DNA of 64,000 nucleotides. It comes from Mycobacterium basiliense (lineage in GTDB: Bacteria; Actinomycetota; Actinomycetes; Mycobacteriales; Mycobacteriaceae). Of this stretch, positions 18,980-27,263 are shown one piece after another (the stretch's first letter is position 1; every line of letters begins with the position of its first letter). Below the pieces are notes generated by a model. It ran no database searches. It was given only the letters and a program-made list of their open reading frames with translations, and was not told where the DNA came from. The translations under genes and the position numbers were made by a program. Location: NCBI RefSeq assembly GCF_900292015.1, contig NZ_LR130759.1, forward strand, positions 1,240,001 to 1,304,000. Direction: 5' to 3'.

Positions 18980-19935
18980 CCGATACCCCGGACTTCACCT
19001 GGCTGCCCGATCTCGCGTTGCGCCCGTTGGGCGGTGCCGTGATCTGGGCCAACGATGAGTCGTTCGCCGAGAAGGAGAACCTGATCAAGCCCGAGCCGGC
19101 CGGTTTCCAGCCGGCGTCGTTCGGTCACAAGGGGCAGGTGTACGACGGGTGGGAAACCCGTCGTCGTCGCGAGCCCGGTCATGATCAGGCGATCGTGCGG
19201 CTTGGTGTCCCCGGCGTGATCCGTGGCGTCGTGGTCGACACCGCCTGGTTCAAAGGTAATTACCCACCCGAGATCTCGGTCGAGGCGATGGAGGTCGCCG
19301 GTTACCCGGGTGCCAAGCGGCTGGCCGCCGATACCGGCTGGGAGACGATTGTCAAACGTGCCAACGTGGTCGGTGACACCCGCAACCCGTTTCCGGTGTC
19401 CTCCGAAAAGCGGTGGACCCATGTGCGACTCAACATCTACCCGGATGGCGGCGTGGCCCGGCTGAGGGTGCACGGACACGGACGCCCCGACGGTCGGCTA
19501 CTCGGACTGGGCCCGCTGGATCTGGCTGCGGTGGAAAACGGCGGGTTGGTGCTCGACTGTTCCAACCGTTTCTACAGCTCGCCGCAAAACATCATCTCTC
19601 CAGGTGTCGCACGGGTCATGGGTGACGGTTGGGAGACCGCCCGGCGCCGGGACGACGGCAACGATTGGGTACGGATCAAGCTGGCCGGACCGGGCGTGGT
19701 GCGGCTTGCCGAAATCGACACGTCGTACTTCGTAGGCAACAGTCCCGCCTCGGCGCGGCTCACTGGGCGGCGCGCGGACGGCGCATGGGTCGAGCTGCTA
19801 CCGCAAACTAATCTCCTGGCCGACACCCGGCACCGTTTTCTGACCGACGCGAAAGACGTTGTGGGTGAGGTGCAATTGGATATCTACCCCGACGGCGGAC
19901 TGTCGCGGCTGCGGTTGTTCGGAGAGTTGGCATGA
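18976..19935 (+). CDS. alc: Allantoicase
   Basis: 319 residues from the ATG at 18976, coupled by ATGA overlap to both neighbours. It hydrolyses allantoate to ureidoglycolate and urea. The protein shows the two homologous beta-sandwich halves of allantoicase, each with a DGWET(R/A)RRR motif (about residues 57 and 217), a (W/Y)F(K/V)GN motif and a LDIYPDGG/LNIYPDGG strand. Together with the PuuE-type allantoinase that follows, it takes allantoin to ureidoglycolate. Confidence 0.93.
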   Translation: MTDTPDFTWLPDLALRPLGGAVIWANDESFAEKENLIKPEPAGFQPASFGHKGQVYDGWETRRRREPGHDQAIVRLGVPGVIRGVVVDTAWFKGNYPPEISVEAMEVAGYPGAKRLAADTGWETIVKRANVVGDTRNPFPVSSEKRWTHVRLNIYPDGGVARLRVHGHGRPDGRLLGLGPLDLAAVENGGLVLDCSNRFYSSPQNIISPGVARVMGDGWETARRRDDGNDWVRIKLAGPGVVRLAEIDTSYFVGNSPASARLTGRRADGAWVELLPQTNLLADTRHRFLTDAKDVVGEVQLDIYPDGGLSRLRLFGELA

Positions 19936-20846
19936 GCGCGTACCCGCGCGACATGACTGGGTATGGTCGCATGCCGCCCGATCCGCAGTGGCCCGGCGGG
20001 GCGTTGATTGCGGTGCAATTCGTCCTGAATTACGAAGAGGGGGGCGAGAACTGCATCCTTGATGGTGACCGGTCTTCGGAGACCTTTCTGTCCGAGATCG
20101 TGCCGGCAGAGGCTGTTCCGGACCGGGACATGAGCATGGAGTCACTGTTCGAATATGGATCACGTGCGGGGCTGTGGCGGGTGCTGAGGGTCTTCGAACG
20201 GCGCAATATTCCGTTGACGATCTTTGCCGTCGCCCGAGCTATGCAGCGAAATGCCGAGGCGGTGGCCGCGTTTCGTGAGCTCGGTCATGAGATCGCTTGC
20301 CATGGACTACGTTGGAAGTCCTACCAAACGATCGACCGCCACACCGAGCGAGTGCACCTTGCCGAGGCGGTGCAAATCCATCGTGAGCTAACCGGAGCCG
20401 CGCCACGTGGTTGGTATACCGGTCGCAACTCGCCGCACACCCGTGAGCTGGTGGTCGAACACGGCGGTTTCAGCTACGACTCTGACTCGTACGCCGACGA
20501 CCTGCCGTACTGGGTCCGCGTGGGCGGCACCGATCATCTGGTCGTGCCCTACACCCTGGACACCAACGACATGCGGTTCGCCTCCCCGGCGGGGTTTTCC
20601 CACGGTGACGAGTTCTTCGCGCAGCTGCGCGACGCGTTCGACGTGCTCTATGCCGAGGGGGTGGACGGCAGCCCAAAAATGTTGTCCGTCGGGCTGCATT
20701 GTCGATTGATCGGCCGGCCGGCCAGAACGGCGGCGCTGCAGCGTTTCCTGGACTACGTGCTATCCCATGACGCGGTCTGGCTGGCCCGGCGCATCGAGAT
20801 TGCCGAGCACTGGCGCGCGGTTCATCCGGCGCCCAGCGGCCGATAA
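19932..20846 (+). CDS. puuE: Allantoinase of the polysaccharide-deacetylase (PuuE) family
   Basis: 304 residues. The fold is that of polysaccharide deacetylases, but the family is PuuE: RDMTGYGRMPPDPQWP at the start, FVLNYEEGGENCILDGD, EIACHGLRWKSYQ and GWYTGRNSPHT match the allantoinases first found in Pseudomonas. It opens the hydantoin ring of allantoin to allantoate, the substrate of the allantoicase encoded just upstream (ATGA overlap). It ends in a hairpin shared with the convergent permease gene. Confidence 0.88.
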   Translation: MSAYPRDMTGYGRMPPDPQWPGGALIAVQFVLNYEEGGENCILDGDRSSETFLSEIVPAEAVPDRDMSMESLFEYGSRAGLWRVLRVFERRNIPLTIFAVARAMQRNAEAVAAFRELGHEIACHGLRWKSYQTIDRHTERVHLAEAVQIHRELTGAAPRGWYTGRNSPHTRELVVEHGGFSYDSDSYADDLPYWVRVGGTDHLVVPYTLDTNDMRFASPAGFSHGDEFFAQLRDAFDVLYAEGVDGSPKMLSVGLHCRLIGRPARTAALQRFLDYVLSHDAVWLARRIEIAEHWRAVHPAPSGR

Positions 20847-20857
20847 GCGCCGCTGGG
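20832..20857. terminator. Bidirectional hairpin terminator between puuE and permease genes
   Basis: A perfect 9-bp stem CCCAGCGGC/GCCGCTGGG with an 8-base loop that includes the puuE stop codon and ends one base before the permease stop codon. The placement between two converging genes supports a shared terminator. Confidence 0.7.
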
Positions 20858-22366
20858 TCATGGGATCGGCGGGATGGCCAGTCGGCCGCGGGTGGCGAGC
20901 AGGTAGTAGAGGATCAGGGCCAGACCGCAGCCGACGAACCAGCTGTACTGCGCTGCCGTGTGCATGCCGTAGACGTTGTTCGCCAGCACCGGGACCATTG
21001 CGACCGCGGCCGCTACCACCGTTGCGATGATGGCTGCCGGGTTGTAACCCTTTCGGTACCAGTAGGTTCCGCTTTCCGAGAGGCTGAAGAGGTCATCGAC
21101 CACCACACGCTGCTTGTGTACCAAGTAGTAGTCGGAGATCAGCACCCCGAACAGCGGTCCGATGAAAGCGCCAAGAGTCTCCAGCGTGTAATGGATCACG
21201 TCGGGATGGTTGTACAAATTCCACGGCGTGAGCAGCGCCGACCCGACCGCGGCGATCATGCCTCCGGTACGCCAGCTGATTCGTTGCGGGTCGACATTGG
21301 AAAAGTCGAATGCCGGGGAGATGAAGTTGGCGACGATGTTGATGCCGATCGTCGCGATGGTGAACGTCGAAGCGCCCAGCACGATCGCAAGAACCGAGTC
21401 GATGTGCGAGACCGTCTGCACCGGGTCGGTGATCAGCTCACCAAATACCGGAACCGTCAGCGACGCCGTGACGACCACCAATAACGAGAACAGCAGGAAG
21501 TTGACCGGCAGCCCCAGGAGGTTTCCTCTGCGGACTGCCGCGAACGAGCGGCCGTAACGCGAGAAGTCGCCGAAGTTGAGCATTGGTCCGGAGAAGTACG
21601 AGACCACCAGCGCGATCGCTCCCAGCATCACGGGCAGCGCATCCAGTCCCGCGTACCTGACGTCACCAAGGTTGAGATCGATTGCGGCCCAGCCGGCCTT
21701 GCCGATGAGGTAGCCGCATAGCACGAACATCACGACATAGACTGCGGGACCGCAGAAGTCGATGAACTTGCGGATCGACTCCATGCCACGCCAGAACACG
21801 CATGCCTGTAGAACCCACAGGATCAGATAGCTGGCCCAGCCCAGCGCCGGCAGCCCTAAGAACCCGTAGTCTTGCACGGCCGCATACCGGGCAAGTCCGG
21901 GGAACAGCTTAATCATCACGACGTCCAGTGCCGCCGACGCGAGATAGGTTTGGATTCCGTACCACGCGACGGCGATGAGACCGCGAATGATCGCCGGAAT
22001 GTTCGCACCCAGAACGCCGAACATGCTGCGACAGATCACCGGGTAGGGCACACCGGTCGATTGACTGGGCCGGGCCACCAAGTTGCACAAGAAGTAGACG
22101 ATCGTGATCGCAACGATGAGCGAGACGAGTACCTGCCAGCTCGCCAGGCCGAGTGCGAACAGGCTGCCCGCCGTGACATAGCCGCCGACGCTGTGCACAT
22201 CGGACATCCAGAACGCGAAAATGTTGTAGGTATTCCAGGTCTGCACCCGCAGCGGCGCCAGATCCTGGTTCGTCAACCGTGGGTGGTATCCGGGCCTGAT
22301 TTCTCCCGGCCCGGCCCCGTGATCCACCGACAGCGTTGGATCGTGAGGTGCGGTGATCTCGGCCAT
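20858..22366 (-). CDS. NCS1-family nucleobase/allantoin:cation symporter
   Basis: 502 residues from the ATG at 22366, which has GGAAGG upstream; the ATG at 22429 is less likely. About twelve membrane helices. The N-terminal DLAPLRVQTWNTYNIFAFWM segment, the GVPYPVICRSMFGVLGANIP motif and ISDYYLVHKQRV late in the protein identify NCS1 (Mhp1/PucI-like) carriers of allantoin, uracil, cytosine or hydantoins. It converges on the allantoin-degradation genes, so allantoin or a purine is the likely cargo; specificity cannot be read from the sequence alone. Confidence 0.9.
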   Translation of the reverse strand: MAEITAPHDPTLSVDHGAGPGEIRPGYHPRLTNQDLAPLRVQTWNTYNIFAFWMSDVHSVGGYVTAGSLFALGLASWQVLVSLIVAITIVYFLCNLVARPSQSTGVPYPVICRSMFGVLGANIPAIIRGLIAVAWYGIQTYLASAALDVVMIKLFPGLARYAAVQDYGFLGLPALGWASYLILWVLQACVFWRGMESIRKFIDFCGPAVYVVMFVLCGYLIGKAGWAAIDLNLGDVRYAGLDALPVMLGAIALVVSYFSGPMLNFGDFSRYGRSFAAVRRGNLLGLPVNFLLFSLLVVVTASLTVPVFGELITDPVQTVSHIDSVLAIVLGASTFTIATIGINIVANFISPAFDFSNVDPQRISWRTGGMIAAVGSALLTPWNLYNHPDVIHYTLETLGAFIGPLFGVLISDYYLVHKQRVVVDDLFSLSESGTYWYRKGYNPAAIIATVVAAAVAMVPVLANNVYGMHTAAQYSWFVGCGLALILYYLLATRGRLAIPPIP

Positions 22367-22588
22367 GCATCCTTCCCGCCGGTCCGTTGATGACACAGTG
22401 ACACTATTTCCGTGGTGTTGCCGTGCCATTTCGTCCGGAATATGCGCCTATTAAATGCGAAATAAACACGTGCGCTATGTAATTCACGTCGTCAGGGGTT
22501 CGGGTTGCCGCCATTGTCTTCTGCGGACACCGGGGAGTGCCCAAGCCAATAGCTGCGCTGGCATGGGCGGGATACGGGACGGAAGGCA

Positions 22589-23123
22589 ATGTCGTTTTTG
22601 CTAGCGGTGGATCCACGGATCGCGGTGGCCACGACGTCGGATTTGTTCGCTATCGAGTCAGCGCTTGATGCCGCCAATGCGCTGCTGCGCTGCCGGCGGG
22701 GTGTCGGCCCCTAGGACGGCCCCTAGGACGGCGTTATTCAACGCCGTTGCCCAGGTTTGTCATCAATTGGGTGCGCAGGCGGCGGCGTTTCATCACCGCG
22801 TCGTGCAGCCGCCAATGCCTCGCCGTTGCAGGCCGCTTTGGATGCGGTAACGCGCCCAGGCGATTGTGTGATTTCCCCTCATTGCCAACCGGGCAGACGG
22901 GGGCCCGGGGCCGGCCGGTGACTCTGGAGCGTCCGGGTCGTGGGGCGATCCGCTGGCCGTGATCAATGCGCCCACGGTCGCCGCAGCCGGGGGCAACGGT
23001 GGAAATGCACAGCTGATTGGCAACGGTGGCGCCGGCGGTGACGGCGACTCCGGGGGTCCTGCGGGCGTCGGCGGCATGGCGGCGAGATTGTGGGGCAGAA
23101 ACGGGACCGATGGGCAGGCGTAG
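22589..23123 (+). pseudogene. Decayed PE_PGRS gene
   Basis: The ATG at 22589 opens a PE-like N-terminus (MSFLLAVDPRIAVATT, then IESALDAANALL), which hits a stop at residue 42. The PE core continues in a shifted frame (QLGAQAAAFHHRV around 22770-22800). A PGRS-like tail in yet another frame (INAPTVAAAGGNGGNA, then LIGNGGAGG) runs to a TAG at 23121-23123. With several frame breaks it cannot yield a normal PE_PGRS protein. Confidence 0.8.
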
Positions 23124-23299
23124 GCGTAGCCTTGAGCGGCCGGGCGTGCTCTCGGCCCGGCCCGTTCGGGATGCCAGCGCTGCCGGTGAGGGCGTCGCAA
23201 GCGGTCGCGTCAGCCTGATCTTGCGGCGCTGACACGTGCCTCGCTTCAAGCGGCGGGTGTGTCACCGCGCGGTCCGGCTCCTACGAAGGCGATCGGTTA

Positions 23300-24211
23300 A
23301 TGCAGTTGCTGCCGAACCATATTCGCACCGCCGAGGCCGACATCGTGACGTTGCCCGACGGGCGTGCGCTCGCCTACCTGGAATGGGGTGACGCCGCCGG
23401 CTTCCCCACGTTCTACTTTCATGGCACACCAAGTTCGCGCCTCGAGGGCGCCTTCGCCGACCAGGCGGCCCAGCGCTCCGGATTCCGTTTGATCGCGGTT
23501 GACCGTCCAGGGTTCGGGCGTTCGACGTTTCAGGAGGGGCGCAGGTTTCGGGACTGGCCGGCGGACGTCTGTGCCTTGGCCGACGCGCTCGAGCTGGACA
23601 GGTTCGGGGTGGTGGGGCATTCGGGCGCGGGACCGCATCTGTTCGCGTGCGGTGCGTTGATCCCGCAGTCCCGGCTGGCGTTCGTCGGCGCGCTGGGACC
23701 GTGGGGGCCGCTGGCGACGCCGGATATCGTGCGCAGCCTCAACACCGCCGACCGTTTTTACGCGCGTCTAGCGCGGTTCGGGCGGGCGCGACTGTTTGGT
23801 GCGTTGTTCGCGCCGCTGGGTTGGTGCGCACGGTACACACCCGGCTTGTTTTCTTCGGTCATCACGGCCTCGGTGCCCGCCGCGGACAAGCACCACCTGC
23901 GCGACGAACTTTTCCTCCGGCATTTCCAAGCCATCCAGCTCGAAGCATTTCGGCAAGGAAGCCGCGGTGGTGCCTACGAGTCGTATCTGGAATACCGGCC
24001 GTGGGAATTCGACGTCGCCGAGGTGTCGGTGCCCACCCACATCTGGTTGGGGGATCGCGACTCCTTTGTACCCCGAGCGATGGGCGAGTACTTCGAGCGC
24101 GCCATTTCGCGGGTTGATCTGCACTGGGCCCAGGGCAAGGGGCATTTCAACATCGAAGACTGGGATGCGATCTTCGCCGCGTGCGCGCATGACGTGCCGG
24201 GCGGGTCGTGA
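23300..24211 (+). CDS. Alpha/beta hydrolase (Rv3312c-like)
   Basis: 303 residues. Classical alpha/beta-hydrolase fold: oxyanion HGTPSSR, nucleophile Ser in VGHSGAGPH (about residue 112), acid in WLGDRDSFVP and His in GKGHFNIED. The substrate is unknown. Its position between add and the Rv3311-like gene is that of the M. tuberculosis hydrolase Rv3312c. The start at 23300 lacks a strong ribosome site, but the N-terminal VTLPDGRALAYLEWGD begins normally. Confidence 0.85.
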   Translation: MQLLPNHIRTAEADIVTLPDGRALAYLEWGDAAGFPTFYFHGTPSSRLEGAFADQAAQRSGFRLIAVDRPGFGRSTFQEGRRFRDWPADVCALADALELDRFGVVGHSGAGPHLFACGALIPQSRLAFVGALGPWGPLATPDIVRSLNTADRFYARLARFGRARLFGALFAPLGWCARYTPGLFSSVITASVPAADKHHLRDELFLRHFQAIQLEAFRQGSRGGAYESYLEYRPWEFDVAEVSVPTHIWLGDRDSFVPRAMGEYFERAISRVDLHWAQGKGHFNIEDWDAIFAACAHDVPGGS

Positions 24212-24248
24212 CTCCGGCGAATCTACTGCCGTGGGGGCAATCTCGGCG

Positions 24249-25589
24249 CTATTCGCGCCTTAGCCGTGACTCCACAAAGGCCTCCAATTTCTCCCACTCG
24301 CGCACCGCCTTGGCGTACGGGGCTGCGGGCTTGCTGACCGAGTCGGGATCCAGCACGTAGGACACCAGCTTGCCCAGCGGCTTGCTTGAATCCAGCGCCT
24401 TGTCGACGGTGCTGTCCTCGGAATAGTCGCCGATATCTCGAACCAGCTCGACCGCGAGGTCGAGCTGGTCATGATCCACGGCGTCTGGCCCCTCCGCGAA
24501 ATCGTCGGCCAGCCCCGTCAGCACGTAGACGTTCTCATCGGTGACGTCGACCTCTAGTGAGCCGTCGGTGGCGGCGGTACGGATGTCGTCGTATGTGCTC
24601 AGATCCGACAAGTCATGGTCGTGCTCGTCGGCAAGATAGCGGGCCAGCGCGCGCTCGGAGCTGAAGACGCTGATCCGACCGTTACGACCCAAAAAAATTG
24701 GCCGATCGTCCAAGTAGCACCGCAGGGTATACAGGGTGCCCGCACCGGTCATGATCCGGATCGGGTCGATCCCCACCTTCAGCCAGAAGTCTTGGTCACC
24801 ACCGAGGACGACCGTGTCACCGGGGGCCCGGGCTTCCTCGTCGGCGGCGCCGTCGTCGGTGTCGTCGGTCGCCTCGTCGGCGTCGTCTTCGGAGATCTCG
24901 TCGTCTTCGGAGATCTCGTCGTCTTCGGAGATCTCGTCGTCTTCGGAGGTCTCGTCGTCTTCGGAGGTCTCGTCGTCTTCGGTCTCCTCGGGTTCCTCGG
25001 CCAATTCCTCGGCGGCCTGCGCCGACAGGTCAGCATCGACTTCGGGGATGGTGACGATCGCGTCGATGGCCGTCAGCACGTCGTCCCAGCTGCGCCCAAT
25101 AATCTCCGCGATCGCGTTCCAGCGTTTCTGGCCGGCCTTGCCGGTGAAGTAGTCGATGCCGCCTGACACGCTGCCTAACGTGGGGTTCCCGTTGAAAAAT
25201 TTCGACACCGCCGCCAGCTCACACACCGATCCAACCGACGACACGATCGCCAGTGTGCCCGCCAACGCAGTCACCGACTCCTCGGTCGGCTTCTCGGCCA
25301 GCAGCTCTTCGACGATCACCAAATCGAATTTCTTGTCGTCGGCCGGATCGAACTCGTGTGCGTGGGCCTGGGTGAGGTCCTTCCACCCCGGATGGTCCAC
25401 CAAGTCGTTCTCGGTGTCGGTGCGCACAAATGCGACCAGGTCGGCGACGCTGTCAAACGCGTACAGGTCGTCGTCCTTACCCAGGAACGCCTCCCATTCG
25501 TCACCGGAATCGCGCCAACGAGGTGCCCACAGCGTGTAACGGTCACCGTCGGACAGACTCAGGCAGATGGGCACGAGGTCAGCAGCCAT
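24249..25589 (-). CDS. Conserved acidic mycobacterial protein (Rv3311-like) with tandem acidic repeat
   Basis: 446 residues, cytoplasmic, strongly acidic. Two similar halves, each starting with a short beta-rich segment containing a Tyr-Thr-Leu strand (RYTLWAPRW and LYTLRCYLDD) and a Phe-Ala/Ser-Ser...L(A/V) helix, are joined by an acidic linker (about residues 205-265). In the linker, EDDEIS/EDDETS hexapeptides repeat. The function is unknown; the gene corresponds by position and sequence to M. tuberculosis Rv3311, about 420 residues as I recall, so the repeat probably accounts for much of the excess. It is divergent from none of its neighbours' operons and stands alone. Confidence 0.82.
   Translation of the reverse strand: MAADLVPICLSLSDGDRYTLWAPRWRDSGDEWEAFLGKDDDLYAFDSVADLVAFVRTDTENDLVDHPGWKDLTQAHAHEFDPADDKKFDLVIVEELLAEKPTEESVTALAGTLAIVSSVGSVCELAAVSKFFNGNPTLGSVSGGIDYFTGKAGQKRWNAIAEIIGRSWDDVLTAIDAIVTIPEVDADLSAQAAEELAEEPEETEDDETSEDDETSEDDEISEDDEISEDDEISEDDADEATDDTDDGAADEEARAPGDTVVLGGDQDFWLKVGIDPIRIMTGAGTLYTLRCYLDDRPIFLGRNGRISVFSSERALARYLADEHDHDLSDLSTYDDIRTAATDGSLEVDVTDENVYVLTGLADDFAEGPDAVDHDQLDLAVELVRDIGDYSEDSTVDKALDSSKPLGKLVSYVLDPDSVSKPAAPYAKAVREWEKLEAFVESRLRRE
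24883..24972 (-). repeat. 18-bp in-frame tandem repeat in the Rv3311-like gene (5 copies)
   Basis: Five consecutive 18-base units of TCGTCTTCGGAG(A/G)TCTCG; the first three are identical and the last two carry the G variant. A degenerate sixth unit follows at 24973-24990. Each unit encodes one acidic hexapeptide. Confidence 0.95.
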
Positions 25590-25637
25590 GCGGCACAGAA
25601 TAGCGACGGCCGGCTGACCGGCCCGGCCCGGTGGTAG

Positions 25638-26573
25638 TTACTCGCCCCAGATGTCCGCGATGACCGGCGCATTCGCTGCATAGCCGGTCATGTGCAAGCC
25701 GTACATTTGCTCCAACGTGGAAAGCACGTTGTAGTGGCTGATGGTCTGGTTGTAGGTCCCTGGGCGCACGTGGGCGCCGTAGAACACGGTGGGGATTTGG
25801 TTGCGGGGGCCGCCGTCGTCCTCGTCCCAGGTCACGATGAGCAGGCTGTTGTTGGCGCGGGCCCAATTGGCGTAGGCGGACAGTTGGTGGTTCAGCCAGG
25901 CGTCGCCCGCAGCGATCGTGCCGTCGTGCATGTCGTTGTCTCCGTCGGGAACCACGAACGCCACCGTCGGCAGGCTGGCGTAATTCTCCGGTGCTGGGAA
26001 CGCCGAAAACGGCATCGAAAGCGTTGCGGGCACGTTGCTGAAATTCACCCATGGCGCGTGCTTGCGGGCGTACTTGCCGGCACTGCAGACCGTTGAGCCG
26101 ACGGCGGGCAGACCCTCGGCAAAGCCGACAAAGGTGTGCCCGGCGGCGAGCAACTCAGAAGCCAGGTTGGGTGCCGCGCCCGCATTGACCGGGCACGTGT
26201 TCTGCTTCAAACCAAAAGTGGTGCCAGCGAACAACGCCAGGTAGTTCGGCTCGCTGGGGTGCGCTTCGGCGAATGATTGCGCCATCATTGCGCCGTTGGC
26301 CGCGAGCGCGTTGATGAAGGGTGCCGACGAGTTGCCGATGATGTTGGCCTGCGAGCGGTTTTCTTCCACCACAATCACCACGTGGGCGAACTTCGGCAGG
26401 GCCGCCGCGGTCAGCCTCACGTCGGGCGGAGCGTCGACAGTTTGGGCGGGAACCGAGACGGTCATCGCGACAACCATCGCCAAGGCTTGGTATGCCCTGG
26501 TCAGATGCCGTCGCAACCGCTGCACGCCCCGGAGTATAAGAGCGCACGGGGGTGCCCGCCGGGATGACAGCAT
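25638..26573 (-). CDS. sapM: Secreted acid phosphatase SapM
   Basis: 311 residues as an ATG open frame from 26573. It aligns by eye with M. tuberculosis SapM, a secreted phosphatase that removes phosphatidylinositol 3-phosphate and blocks phagosome maturation. Conserved blocks include [65 protein letters not shown] and VTWDEDDG. A hydrophobic signal segment lies at about 28-45. The true start may be a later GTG ([11 protein letters not shown] region), because the M. tuberculosis protein begins near there. Confidence 0.93.
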   Translation of the reverse strand: MLSSRRAPPCALILRGVQRLRRHLTRAYQALAMVVAMTVSVPAQTVDAPPDVRLTAAALPKFAHVVIVVEENRSQANIIGNSSAPFINALAANGAMMAQSFAEAHPSEPNYLALFAGTTFGLKQNTCPVNAGAAPNLASELLAAGHTFVGFAEGLPAVGSTVCSAGKYARKHAPWVNFSNVPATLSMPFSAFPAPENYASLPTVAFVVPDGDNDMHDGTIAAGDAWLNHQLSAYANWARANNSLLIVTWDEDDGGPRNQIPTVFYGAHVRPGTYNQTISHYNVLSTLEQMYGLHMTGYAANAPVIADIWGE

Positions 26574-26618
26574 GCGTGTCAGCGGCCTGAATCCGATCGT
26601 TATATAGGGTCACACTCC

Positions 26619-27242
26619 GTGGACGTTCGCCTCATCGACCACCCGCTGGTGGCAGCCAGGCTGACCGTGCTGCGCGACGAACGCACGGATAACGCCGCCT
26701 TCCGAGCCGCCTTGCGCGAGATCACGCTGGCATTGGTCTACGAGGCCACCCGCGACGTGAGGACCGAGCCGGTCGCGGTCCGGACACCACTAGCCGACAC
26801 GACGGGGGTGCGGCTGGCCAAACCCCCGCTGCTGATTCCCGTGCTGCGAGCCGGTTTGGGCATGGTTAACGAGGCGCACCTGGCGTTGCCGGAGTCGAGT
26901 GTCGGTTTTGTCGGCGTTGCCCGCGACGAGGAGACGCACCGGCCGATCCCGTACCTGGAGGCGCTGCCCGACGATCTGACCGATGTGCCGGTGATGGTGT
27001 TGGACCCCATGCTGGCCACCGGCGGCTCGATGTCGCATGCCATCGACCTGCTATTGGCCCGTCGCGCGACCGATATCACCGTGTTGTGTGTGGTCGCGGC
27101 TCCGGAAGGCATTGCGGCGCTGGAGAAGGTGGCGCCGAACGTGCGGTTGTTCACCGCGGCCATCGATGCAGGGCTCAACGAAGCGGCTTACATCGTGCCG
27201 GGTCTGGGCGACGCGGGCGATCGCCAGTTCGGCCCCCGCTGA
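26619..27242 (+). CDS. upp: Uracil phosphoribosyltransferase
   Basis: 207 residues from a GTG at 26619. It forms UMP from uracil and PRPP. The signatures are the PRPP-binding [24 protein letters not shown] and the uracil-binding C-terminus [24 protein letters not shown] hexamer around 26598-26604 ends about 15 bases before the start codon and there is no clear ribosome site, so the message may be nearly leaderless. It is divergent from sapM, as in M. tuberculosis. Confidence 0.97.
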   Translation: MDVRLIDHPLVAARLTVLRDERTDNAAFRAALREITLALVYEATRDVRTEPVAVRTPLADTTGVRLAKPPLLIPVLRAGLGMVNEAHLALPESSVGFVGVARDEETHRPIPYLEALPDDLTDVPVMVLDPMLATGGSMSHAIDLLLARRATDITVLCVVAAPEGIAALEKVAPNVRLFTAAIDAGLNEAAYIVPGLGDAGDRQFGPR

Positions 27243-27263
27243 ATACCCCGGAAAGCCCAGCGC

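Noticed and set aside
24615..25166. Plus-strand open frames rich in Val/Gly or Ser/Glu over the 18-bp repeats
   Set aside because: They are antisense to the Rv3311-like gene; low complexity follows from the tandem repeat.
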